64,000 bases of DNA. It comes from a virus. The stretch lies in the IMG/VR virus record IMGVR_UViG_3300043411_002794, positions 124,001 to 188,000 of that record. One strand, 5' to 3'. Under the pieces are notes generated by a model that made no database searches, had not been told where the DNA came from, and was given only the letters and a program-made list of their open reading frames with translations. The translations under genes were made by a program, and so were the position numbers. Below are positions 33,277 through 41,858 of this stretch, one piece after another. The first letter of the stretch is position 1, and the number at the start of each line of letters is the position of its first letter.

Positions 33277-35148
33277 TTACCATCCCTTAGTCGGGCCGGT
33301 GAGCCCGAAGTCTTTTCCTTCCGCAAGCGACGGCACGAAGCTGGTTCCGGCGGTGTCCGAAACGTCTCCGCGATGCACGGCCTTGAGGAGTCCCTTTTGC
33401 TGATACGAACCAAGTCCGCGAACCATCCAGTCCTGATCCTGGGAAACGCTGGCCATCCCGCGAATCATCTCCGGCGAGAACGGCGGCGGATCCTTATGCG
33501 CATGCACGGCATTCACGCCGAATTGCTGCAGCTCGTCGAGCATCTTCTTACCGATCTTCGTCCCGATCGTGTAGTGCAACACGGGTTTTTCGAGGTAATG
33601 CCCGACCACGGTGTTCGGCGGGGCCACGTAGTAACCGGGCCGCGGTTCCCAGTGTTTTTCTATGCTGGAGTACGGCACAACGTCGCCTGGTGCCCAGTCG
33701 CCAAGCTCGTCGTCGAGGCGGACGTGATTGATGAGGCCGCGCGCCACCAGCTCGATATTCCGTCGGTTTCCGTAGGTACTGCTGTTTTTGAGCGTATCCC
33801 GAAATGAATTGACGAAGTAGCGGCGACCTTCGCCAATCCCTTTGTGATGCACGATTTCAGCCGGGTTCGGCACGCCTTCAGACAGCACGTCCCCGGCTTC
33901 AACCATGTCGCCTTTCTTGACGCGAAGCGGTAGCTCGGCGGGCACGTAATGCTTGGCGTCGCCGACGATCACGAAATGCCCGCCCTGCGGGGCCGGATTG
34001 ATCGCGTGGACCTTACCTTCGAGTTGTGCGTGCGTTGCCCCGTTCGGAAAGACCTCGGGCACTTGCACCAGGGCGTTGATTGCCTTGAAGCCGCCGACGG
34101 CACCCGCCGTGGCACCAGCGACGCCGCCGGAGTGCTTAGAGCTGATCGTGGCTTGTGTGACCGGTTCTGAGAGGGCGTTGGCGGCGGCAATCCCGACATA
34201 ATCGCCCAACGGCGACAGGCCTTGGCGTTCCCGGTACCCGGCGTCGCGCGCATACACGCCGCCGTCCGACGGACCGCCGACGGCCGCCGAGCGAACCAAA
34301 ATGCGGCTGATACCTGCTGCCTGCAGATCTTTCAGCACGCGGGGCGTTAAATGCGTATTTCGCGGGTAATTGGCGGCCGGATGCGCCAGTAAGGCGCCTT
34401 CATTATCGGCATCGTTGACGTCCACAGGGTAACCGCGGGGCGACGCTTCATCGTACGGATCGTCGTCATCGTCGGCCGTGACCAGGAGTCGATGGGCCGC
34501 CTGCATGAGCTGTTTGGCGAAGAACCCGGCGTCCGACGTACCGGCCTTCAAGTCGATCACGCCTTTGCGCGTACCGAAGGCACCGGCAAAGTATTCGGCC
34601 GGCGTCAGGCCTTCGCTGTAGCTGTGCATCACCGGAATCGGGATCGGTCGTCCCCGGTGGTCTTCGTAGAGCAGGTCGGCCCCGCGCAGGCTGTTCAGCG
34701 ACGAAGCGTTGCCGCGACCGGCCCCGGCCAGCTGACTCGCCAGCGGGTTATCTTCGGCCTGGCTCTCCGCCAACACGTCGTCCACGAGCTTCGGCCGCAC
34801 CTTCTGGATGGCGGCTACGATCGCATCGTTCCGGGCATCGCCGTCGAGCTCCGGGTTGTTCAGGATCTTCTGGATCGCTGGTTCGAGCTGCTGTTTGGCG
34901 AGCCGCGCGGACAGCGCGGGGCGAATTGCCCGCAGACCGAAAGAGTTGCCGTTGCTGAGATAGGCGGCCCGGCTGCCGACTTTCGAGAGCCGGAACATGA
35001 TGTCCCGGTACTTCTCCGGATGCTTCTCGGCGATCAGGTCGCCGAGGTCCACTATGGTCTTCTTGTTGACGACCCGGTCGTAGTCCCTGATGTCTTCGGG
35101 CAGCACCGAATTAACTAAGAGCTGACCTAAAGTCGTTTCAAGGGGCAT
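33277..35148 (-). CDS. rpoC (C-terminal): RNA polymerase beta-prime subunit, C-terminal part
   Basis: A 623-residue protein that continues beta-prime exactly where the fused beta/beta-prime protein stops. Its start (ETTLGQLLVNSVLPEDI) matches the TTVGRxxLxxxVPxGL segment of bacterial RpoC. The bridge helix is at about 186-213 (GTRKGVIDLKAGTSDAGFF), and the trigger loop at about 315-344 (GDYVGIAAANALSEPVTQAT, then SSKHSGG). A C-terminal clamp segment includes VKKGDMVEAGDVLSEGVPNP. The second RpoC zinc site, four cysteines before the trigger loop, is replaced by VRSAAVGGPSDGGVYARDAG, so it is lost. It would form the active-site half of a two-piece beta-prime. Confidence is high. Confidence 0.93.
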   Translation of the reverse strand: MPLETTLGQLLVNSVLPEDIRDYDRVVNKKTIVDLGDLIAEKHPEKYRDIMFRLSKVGSRAAYLSNGNSFGLRAIRPALSARLAKQQLEPAIQKILNNPELDGDARNDAIVAAIQKVRPKLVDDVLAESQAEDNPLASQLAGAGRGNASSLNSLRGADLLYEDHRGRPIPIPVMHSYSEGLTPAEYFAGAFGTRKGVIDLKAGTSDAGFFAKQLMQAAHRLLVTADDDDDPYDEASPRGYPVDVNDADNEGALLAHPAANYPRNTHLTPRVLKDLQAAGISRILVRSAAVGGPSDGGVYARDAGYRERQGLSPLGDYVGIAAANALSEPVTQATISSKHSGGVAGATAGAVGGFKAINALVQVPEVFPNGATHAQLEGKVHAINPAPQGGHFVIVGDAKHYVPAELPLRVKKGDMVEAGDVLSEGVPNPAEIVHHKGIGEGRRYFVNSFRDTLKNSSTYGNRRNIELVARGLINHVRLDDELGDWAPGDVVPYSSIEKHWEPRPGYYVAPPNTVVGHYLEKPVLHYTIGTKIGKKMLDELQQFGVNAVHAHKDPPPFSPEMIRGMASVSQDQDWMVRGLGSYQQKGLLKAVHRGDVSDTAGTSFVPSLAEGKDFGLTGPTKGW

Positions 35149-35155
35149 GTTTCGC

Positions 35156-35368
35156 TCATTTGCGCTGCACTAACGGCAGGTGATATTCTTTGGCGGTTTT
35201 CGCAAAAGTGGGATCGCCGAAGTTGGCACAGATATAGCTTCGCGGACCAACCTCCAAAACGAAGTTGATCAGATTACCGAAGTCGTCGTACACCAGGACA
35301 TTGCCGGTAGTTTTGGTCTCTATCGGCTTGAGGCCGTCACGCAGTTCCACTTGCATTGGCATGAGCAC
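35156..35368 (-). CDS. Small hypothetical protein between polymerase genes
   Basis: A 70-codon frame with possible starts at GTG 35368, ATG 35362 and ATG 35356; none has a good ribosome site, so it may be coupled to the gene it overlaps. It is a small beta-rich protein (TGNVLVYDDFGNLINFVLEV). It lies 7 nt upstream of beta-prime C. A polymerase-associated accessory protein is possible, but nothing in the sequence proves it. Confidence 0.5.
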   Translation of the reverse strand: MLMPMQVELRDGLKPIETKTTGNVLVYDDFGNLINFVLEVGPRSYICANFGDPTFAKTAKEYHLPLVQRK

Positions 35369-36140
35369 GCTGCCGAGATTGGAGGAGACGCATCACCGTC
35401 GCCGCCTTGGCAATCCCTGAATCGGGATCGTCGGCCATTGCGTGCGGACTGATACGCGAAACCGGATCGCCGATGTAGGAGTCGGCCTGCTTCTCATCTT
35501 CGAGCTGATGCTGCTCGTCGAGAATGCGCTGGGCAAGCATGGTACCGAACGCTGCTGCCTTGGACGCCGGGGCGGCACCTTGCATCGGTTCGACGGGTGA
35601 GATGGCGCCCGTATCGCCGCCGGCAGCCGGTTGTTGTACCGGACCTGGATCCATGGGACCGCCGGGGACTGCAGTCTCCGCGACCGGGGCGGACGTCATA
35701 CCGGGCGGCAATACGAGCACGCCAGGCGGCAGGGTGATGCCGTGGTGATTCATGATCGCCGTCACTTGCTGCTGGATGTTGTACAACCGCGTGTCCAACA
35801 TCTGCATCATTTGTTCGGGCTTGAGCTTTTGCTGGGCGGGAGCAGCCGGGGCCGCCGGAGCGCCGCCAGGCATCGAGCCGGGCAGCGGCTGAGCCGGTGC
35901 CGCCGGAGCAGGCGGAGGCATCCCACCACCGGCCATTGCAGCCGGGTCGCCAGGTGGGGGCGGAGGCATTCCACCAGCCATCGCAGCCGGGTCACCGGGA
36001 GGCGGCATTCCGCCTGCAGCCGCTGGGTCGCCGCCCGGAGGCGGAGCCATTCCGCCGCCCGGAGGTACGAACGCACGCTTTTCCGGATTACTCAACCGGT
36101 GCAGCGCCATCGTCATCAGTGTGTCGTCGATGCCTTCCAT
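35337..36140 (-). CDS. Pro/Gly/Ala/Met-rich protein between RNA polymerase genes
   Basis: A 267-residue protein starting at ATG 36140 with a strong GGAGG site; the frame to 36308 is an artefact. A short helical N-terminus (DDTLMTMALHRLSNPEKRAF) is followed by about 90 residues of PPGGDPAA/MAGGMPPP low-complexity repeats. A folded helical block (KLKPEQMMQMLDTRLYNIQQ) follows, then a polar C-terminus. The MAPPPGGD motif also occurs in the scaffold-like protein at 22.7 kb. Its place inside the polymerase operon is odd for a structural protein and supports a link between polymerase and virion. Confidence 0.6.
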   Translation of the reverse strand: MEGIDDTLMTMALHRLSNPEKRAFVPPGGGMAPPPGGDPAAAGGMPPPGDPAAMAGGMPPPPPGDPAAMAGGGMPPPAPAAPAQPLPGSMPGGAPAAPAAPAQQKLKPEQMMQMLDTRLYNIQQQVTAIMNHHGITLPPGVLVLPPGMTSAPVAETAVPGGPMDPGPVQQPAAGGDTGAISPVEPMQGAAPASKAAAFGTMLAQRILDEQHQLEDEKQADSYIGDPVSRISPHAMADDPDSGIAKAATVMRLLQSRQRAHANASGTA

Positions 36141-36198
36141 GGAACACTTCCTCCTGTGGGCGTAGTTGTACCGCGTCGCTGTAACTGACGGAAGCTCA

Positions 36199-39100
36199 CT
36201 AGGGACGCATGATCTTAATCCGTCGCGAGCCGTCGATTTCACCGCGTTCGTAAGCCCGTAATGCGTCCGCCGGGGTTTCGAACACCGTCGGGCGGTTGTG
36301 GGTATCAATTCGCGACGTCAAATGATACATGCCGCCGACGTATTCCTGACTCGGCAGGTAATGCGTACGGAATTTGGCGACGCTGAACAGGTTCTTGCTG
36401 GGGAGCATTTTCTCGGCCATTTCTTTGGCCGCTTCATCGTCTGCGGGCAAATGGAACTGCATGGCGTCACCGTCGAAGTCGGCGTTAAAGCCGCCGACCA
36501 CGAGCGGCGAGATCTGCATCGTGTGCCCCTTCATGATCTTCGGCCAGAAGGCCATCACGCCATAGCGGTGCAACACCGGGGCGCGATCGATCATCACCGG
36601 CCGCTGACCCATCTCCGACACTAGCGCTTCACGCGCAACCGGATGCTTGTTTTTAACGAGCTGGGCCGCTTGCAGTCGCGGCATCCCGCGGCGAACCAGG
36701 TGCCGCACGGTGTACGGCGTGTAAAGATCCCAGGCCTTTTCCTCCGGAAGCCCGACGCTGTCCATGTCCAGATCCGGGTTGGGCGTAATCGTCGCTCGCC
36801 CGACAAGATCGGTGGTCGTGCTGAGCAACTTGCGCTGAATCATGCCGAACTTCGGACTCGAGCCGAAGATCTGCTTGAGTAGACCTTTGACGCCCCGCTC
36901 CTGATTCTTCGGATGCTGCGGCTCACCGAGGCCCGACACCGCCTTCATCGCGTCGTACGTCGCCAGCCGTTCGTCACCGACGTCATCAACCTTGTCGGAC
37001 ATCTGCTTGAGCACGTCGTTGGCGTCGAACAATTCTTTGTAAAGATAGTTGGCATCGGCCACGAGCGGCAGCTTCTTCTGACCCATCGTCGTCACGGGGC
37101 GGAAGCGGGGCGGCAGCACCGGCACTTTACCCATGATCCAGTCTTTGGGGTGCACGCCGGTGCGGGCGGCCGCCGTCAGGAAGCCGAATTTGCGAATGGC
37201 TTCATCACGCTGGGTCTTCCGCGCGCTCTTGAGCGACAAACGGGTTTGTTCGATCTCGCGATCGAGATCGATGTTGGACAAGGCCTTGACGATTCCCTGC
37301 GGACCGCTGACGCCGTGCAGCGACTCACGGCCGGCCAGTACGTCCCGCATCTTGTTCTCAGTCAGCCCGAGAACGCGGCGAATCGGCTCTTCCATCACAG
37401 GGTTCGGCATCGGCTCATGCAGCCGAATAGCGGACCACCGCGTGCCTTCGTGGCCGCCGGTGATAGCCTCATCAAATAGACCGCCCCGCTTCGGCTTGAG
37501 GCCGTTCTTCCAGTCCACCGTCTCGGTGTTTTGGATCTCGCGGCCGCCGGTCAGCTCGTCGACCTTAGCCGGACTCATAGCCATCAGCTGCGTCCGTGTC
37601 CCGTCTTTAACTGGATGGATCCCGGCGCCCTGCAGCATCCCAATGAACTTTTCGTAGGTCTTCGGGATTCGCGGCGTCGTCGGCTGATAGCCGGACATGA
37701 ACTGCGACCAGAACTCAGGATTCGCCTGGCCCCGAATCATCTTCGCTTCACGAATGACCTTCCCGGCGCCGTGCGACAACAGGGCACCGAGGTTGAGCAT
37801 GCCGATCCGCTTAGCGCCGCTCTCGCCGCCCTTGGCCGGAGCACCTTCGCTGGTGTAGCCGCCGATGCCGCGGCCCTGGGCCTTGGCTTCCGACGTGTGA
37901 TGCAGCTTCATGAACCAACGATTCCCGGCAAAGACGTTCGGGATCTTCTTGCCGGTCTCCGGATCGATAACCGAATCCAGGTCGCTGAGGTTGTGCTTTC
38001 GCAGTTCGCTCATCGCAAACTCGACGGCATCGGTCGCCGTTCGGAACGGCACCTTATACGGCTTGCCGGTGACGGCCGCCACTTTGCCGAGAGCCGCCTC
38101 GATCATTTGGGCGGCGTTCACGCGGCTGATGACGCCGAGCGGATTGGTGAGGATCTCGTAGGGTTTGCCTTGTGCGTCAGTCGGCATCTCGTCGTCGGGA
38201 ACGATCATCGAAATGACGCCCTTGTCGCCGTAGCGACCACTGAGCTTGTCGCCGACTTCAGATGGAACAGTGGCCTTCACGACGACTGTGGCGCCTTTGT
38301 CGGTGTTGACGACGTCAGTTACAGTTCCCGGGGCATGATGGTCCCAGGTGATGCTGCTATCAATGACCTCCGGTCGTCGACCACGATGGATCGCTCCATG
38401 TGTCCGTTCGCGTTCTGTGATACTAAGTACCAGGGGATCGCCGTAACGGATCTCTGTTCCTGGTTTGACGACTCCGTCGTCGGTGAACTGGTCGAGGACG
38501 GCACGATGAAATCTTCCAGGAAAGTTTGACAGGAAGGCATTCTTGCCGCGGCGGACGTCGGGTCCCCATTCGGCGACATGCTGATAGGCATGCTCGGAAG
38601 ATAATCGCTTGGCAGCGCTCTCGCTGATGACGTTGGCGTCTTCAAAATTGGCTCCGCGGAAGGGCAAATATGCGACGCGCAGGTTTTTACCCAGCGCAGT
38701 AACGCCCTGACCGTCCGTGAAATTGGAGCGCGCCAAAAGCTGCCCCGGCTGAACCACGTCGCCCGGTTTGACGACAGCGGTCTGCGTGATGAGGGTGTTG
38801 TGCACGATGAGCCCGTGGTCGACACCGAACACCTCCGATTCAGCAACGCAGAAATCGTAAACATGGGCTTCGTGCGGGATTGCCTCCACGGCGACTACCG
38901 TATCCCACATAACGTCGGACGCACCCCACTTGCCGAAGTTGCCGGTACCTGCGACCAGCCGATGCTTGGCCACAGCGCCCTTACCAGCGGTCTTGTAAAC
39001 ATAATTGGACGACTGCGGCAGTTCGGCATACAGCGACTTTCGGGCAAGCTTAGACACGATCGGCACCATGTCGTACGGCGACGCCCGGTACGCCCGACGA

Positions 39101-41850
39101 AGCAGTTCGCGGAAAAGCTGCTCGCGATCGTCGTAGAAGAACCAGCGGGAGAGCCGTGAGAGGTGGCTGCTGATGATGCGGAAGCCGTACGCGTCGTTCC
39201 AGTTATCGTTGAGGTGTTGCCGCGGGGCGTCGAACAGCGTCGAAAAAATCTGCAGCGAGGCGGCCAGCGTCACCAGTCCGTCGCGAAGTCGGCGGGACGT
39301 GCTAACGGCCTGGACTTGAATCGCCCCGCCGGCGTCTGCCCAAAGGCACCCGTCTCCGGCGAAATAGCCGCTCAGCAGGCAACTCCGCGCGTCACTTTGC
39401 CACGTGAGCACCTCCGGCGAAATAAACTTACCGCCGGAGGTGCAGCCGAAATTCGTCAGGAGCCATGCGCGTAGTTCGTGCGACGTAAAGCAAACCTCAC
39501 CGCCGACGCGATAAGGCGACGTCCCGAGCCGCTGCAGTAATTCCAGGATCTGTGCTGCGCGAATATCGGGCTCAACCGCAATTTTTACGAGCCCTGCCTG
39601 CTCTGGCAGGTGTCCTTCGGCAAGATATAGGCCCGCAAGCGAGGCGAGATCAGTAGATACTTGTGCGTCGCCGTCGCACGGCACCATGGCGACTGGCAGC
39701 CGCGTGCGATTGATTACCACGTCAGCAGGAAAGATTGGCGACAGGTTCCCGGCTGCATCCAGCGTCACCAAACTATGATCGATCGTAATGTCGACTGCAC
39801 GGCCGGACGCAGTCCGAACACGAACGAGCCGCTTATCGTTGTCGTGCCGAATAAATCCGGTAATTCGGCACCACTTTGATTTTTTCGTAAGCGGGTCGAC
39901 AGAAAGTACGTCGTCGCCGGCGTGCGCGACATACTCAGAAATTGGACCTTCCCAGTACCCACCGTTACGCCGAATCAGTACGCGAGTACGCCCGGTAACG
40001 CTTTTACGGTTGTACGGCATGTTGTCATAGAGATCGACTCGCTTCTTGCTGCCGTCGGCATGCTTGAGCACGATGCCGTTACGATCGACACTGACGACGC
40101 TGGCCGGTTGATCGGCGTGCACGGCGCCCATGTGCTTGGCATATTCTTCTTCGAAGCTGCGTTCGGCGTTCTCGGGCATCGCACTCTGTACGAGCGGAGC
40201 TTCGCCATCCTGCAACGGCAACGCTTGGGTCACCATTCGCGCGGCCATCACCGCCCGCTGGCCCTTGACCATCGACTTGAGCGGAATGAGGTTCGCCAAC
40301 GGCGAGAACGTGTCTTCGATCGCCGGCAGCACGTAGTCGACCTTGTCGGCTCGTTCGTACCGCATTTTGCCGCCGGCGAGCACGTTGACGAACGTGTTGC
40401 CGCCGTACTGCACTGGACCCGTTTTCCGTCCGTCGCCGCCCCAGAACTTTTTGGCGGGCGGCTCCGGTCCGTTTGGGTTCACCGGTGCTTGCGGCACGGG
40501 CTCGAAAGCAATGACGGAATCGGCCAGATCCCGGGCAGACTTGTATTCTGTCTGCCCAGATTTCGCGTTCTGCAGCGGGAAGTACAGAAAGCCGTCGTCG
40601 CCTTTGACGGCTTTGCGGGCCAGCCGCATGTCGACGCCCACTTTTCCGGATTCCGGAGTCCGCAAAAAGTCAACGAAGCCCAGGTGCGTCGGCTGCACGG
40701 CCCGCGATTCCTCGGGCACGGCGTCGAGGCTGCTGATACCGCCTTCGCCCATACGGGTCAGGCGGCTTTGCTGGTCGAAGATTTCGGCCGGATTGATTTC
40801 TTCAATCGGAGCGCCGAGGCCACTACCGATGATCGCGGACTGAATCGCACGATCGAAGAAGCCGGGTTGCACGCCGTCAAGATTCTGGCGGGCCGATACC
40901 TTCCAGAGCAGCTTGCGCAACTCGCCGCCGCTCTTTTCCAGCCGCTCCGCCAGCAGGTTCTCCGGCCCGAGCACATGCTGATAGGCCATGTGGTCGCGGT
41001 CGTCGGGCTCCGCTTCGCCGCGATTGATATCCAGCAGCTTCTTGGTGGTCGCCAGTATCGTCGGCAGGTCCAGCTTGGTCGACTTGTGCTTCAGCGTGCG
41101 ATTGGTGACGAAGTCGTCGAGCTCCATACCGCCGAATGATTCAGCAACGGCCTTTGCCATTACCTCCGGGTCCGCTCCTTCGACCCGGTTGCGGGCGACG
41201 CGGTCGTACAACTTGCGGATCACCGTGTTGTCGGCCTTGGCGGCGTTGATGCCGGCCAGGTCGTTGCCCCAGGTGTCGCGGAGCTGCTGATCGGTGGCGC
41301 CCATTGCCCGCAGCAACGGATAGAGCGGCATGTTGGCCTGCGCCATGTTCAGTTTGAACACGCCCGACTCCGGATCCATGAAGATCCGGTGCCCGCGGCC
41401 CTTGCCTGGCAGCACGTTGACGTGTGCTTCCAGCTCGCCGTTCTGCTTCTTACGGGCGAAAATCCCCGGTGCGAGCCGGAGCTGGTGGGCCAACGTATAT
41501 CCCACGCCGCGGTTAATAAACAAACCGTCGTCGATCAGGTACGGGACATTTGCCAGCGTCGCCCGTCGCTCCGCAATCGATTTCCCGGTCGCGTTGTCGC
41601 TCAGTTGCCAGGTACCGCGTAAACGTCGTGTTAGCGACGTACCGCTCAACACGGCCCGCTTCACGTCCTGCTTGCTGTACTCTTCCGGGCCCTCGTAGGC
41701 GACGTCGGCGAGCTGCAGCGTATGTCGCTGGTTCTGGACCGGCTTCAGTGCCGTGGCTGCCTTGAAGACGTTGTCGAAGATCAGCTTGCGCGTCGTGGGC
41801 GCATCGCCGAAGTTTCGGAACGACGGGGCGACTGGCAGTAATTCGGACAT
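36199..41850 (-). CDS. rpoB-rpoC (N-terminal) fusion: RNA polymerase beta fused to N-terminal half of beta-prime, with intein
   Basis: An 1883-residue precursor; removing the intein (617-1018) leaves 1481. Beta landmarks: FINRGVGYTLAHQLRLAPG (about 111-129), QPTHLGFVDFLRTPESGKVG (386-405), GKNLRVAYLPFRGANFEDAN (1054-1073), GDKLSGRYGDKG (1200-1211), NPLGVISRVNAAQM (1236-1249). Beta ends near 1396-1414 (KTYEKFIGMLQGAGIHPV) and beta-prime starts near 1425 (SPAKVDELTGGREIQNTETV) with only about 10 linking residues. Beta-prime landmarks: GLFDEAITGG, VLPPRFRPV (1578-1586), LVGRATI, RPVMIDRAPVLHRYG, and the catalytic NADFDGD at 1789-1795. The beta-prime N-terminal zinc ribbon is missing. It ends in the loop before the beta-prime C gene. 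An AGGAG site precedes the ATG. Confidence 0.95.
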   Translation of the reverse strand: MSELLPVAPSFRNFGDAPTTRKLIFDNVFKAATALKPVQNQRHTLQLADVAYEGPEEYSKQDVKRAVLSGTSLTRRLRGTWQLSDNATGKSIAERRATLANVPYLIDDGLFINRGVGYTLAHQLRLAPGIFARKKQNGELEAHVNVLPGKGRGHRIFMDPESGVFKLNMAQANMPLYPLLRAMGATDQQLRDTWGNDLAGINAAKADNTVIRKLYDRVARNRVEGADPEVMAKAVAESFGGMELDDFVTNRTLKHKSTKLDLPTILATTKKLLDINRGEAEPDDRDHMAYQHVLGPENLLAERLEKSGGELRKLLWKVSARQNLDGVQPGFFDRAIQSAIIGSGLGAPIEEINPAEIFDQQSRLTRMGEGGISSLDAVPEESRAVQPTHLGFVDFLRTPESGKVGVDMRLARKAVKGDDGFLYFPLQNAKSGQTEYKSARDLADSVIAFEPVPQAPVNPNGPEPPAKKFWGGDGRKTGPVQYGGNTFVNVLAGGKMRYERADKVDYVLPAIEDTFSPLANLIPLKSMVKGQRAVMAARMVTQALPLQDGEAPLVQSAMPENAERSFEEEYAKHMGAVHADQPASVVSVDRNGIVLKHADGSKKRVDLYDNMPYNRKSVTGRTRVLIRRNGGYWEGPISEYVAHAGDDVLSVDPLTKKSKWCRITGFIRHDNDKRLVRVRTASGRAVDITIDHSLVTLDAAGNLSPIFPADVVINRTRLPVAMVPCDGDAQVSTDLASLAGLYLAEGHLPEQAGLVKIAVEPDIRAAQILELLQRLGTSPYRVGGEVCFTSHELRAWLLTNFGCTSGGKFISPEVLTWQSDARSCLLSGYFAGDGCLWADAGGAIQVQAVSTSRRLRDGLVTLAASLQIFSTLFDAPRQHLNDNWNDAYGFRIISSHLSRLSRWFFYDDREQLFRELLRRAYRASPYDMVPIVSKLARKSLYAELPQSSNYVYKTAGKGAVAKHRLVAGTGNFGKWGASDVMWDTVVAVEAIPHEAHVYDFCVAESEVFGVDHGLIVHNTLITQTAVVKPGDVVQPGQLLARSNFTDGQGVTALGKNLRVAYLPFRGANFEDANVISESAAKRLSSEHAYQHVAEWGPDVRRGKNAFLSNFPGRFHRAVLDQFTDDGVVKPGTEIRYGDPLVLSITERERTHGAIHRGRRPEVIDSSITWDHHAPGTVTDVVNTDKGATVVVKATVPSEVGDKLSGRYGDKGVISMIVPDDEMPTDAQGKPYEILTNPLGVISRVNAAQMIEAALGKVAAVTGKPYKVPFRTATDAVEFAMSELRKHNLSDLDSVIDPETGKKIPNVFAGNRWFMKLHHTSEAKAQGRGIGGYTSEGAPAKGGESGAKRIGMLNLGALLSHGAGKVIREAKMIRGQANPEFWSQFMSGYQPTTPRIPKTYEKFIGMLQGAGIHPVKDGTRTQLMAMSPAKVDELTGGREIQNTETVDWKNGLKPKRGGLFDEAITGGHEGTRWSAIRLHEPMPNPVMEEPIRRVLGLTENKMRDVLAGRESLHGVSGPQGIVKALSNIDLDREIEQTRLSLKSARKTQRDEAIRKFGFLTAAARTGVHPKDWIMGKVPVLPPRFRPVTTMGQKKLPLVADANYLYKELFDANDVLKQMSDKVDDVGDERLATYDAMKAVSGLGEPQHPKNQERGVKGLLKQIFGSSPKFGMIQRKLLSTTTDLVGRATITPNPDLDMDSVGLPEEKAWDLYTPYTVRHLVRRGMPRLQAAQLVKNKHPVAREALVSEMGQRPVMIDRAPVLHRYGVMAFWPKIMKGHTMQISPLVVGGFNADFDGDAMQFHLPADDEAAKEMAEKMLPSKNLFSVAKFRTHYLPSQEYVGGMYHLTSRIDTHNRPTVFETPADALRAYERGEIDGSRRIKIMRP
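38797..40002 (-). other. Intein with LAGLIDADG motifs (in RNA polymerase beta region)
   Basis: A 402-residue intein, Ser617 to Asn1018. Block A is SVTGRTRVLI. The endonuclease-type motifs are LAGLYLAEG (738-746) and LLSGYFAGDG (825-834). Block F is HVYDFCVAESEVFGVDHGLI, ending VHN1018, and the +1 extein residue is Thr1019. It is a Ser1/Thr+1 intein, so a different residue class from the Cys1/Cys+1 intein in the protease gene. The insertion lies in beta between DLYDNMPYNRK and TLITQTAVVKPGDVV, at the position of the conserved RSNQNTxINQ segment of RpoB. Confidence 0.93.
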
Positions 41851-41858
41851 AGTCGCTC

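Noticed and set aside
35337-36308. Longer start for the Pro/Gly-rich gene
   Set aside because: The extra 56 residues are Arg/Ser/Thr-rich and cover the end of the RNA polymerase gene; the strong GGAGG at 36140 decides the start.
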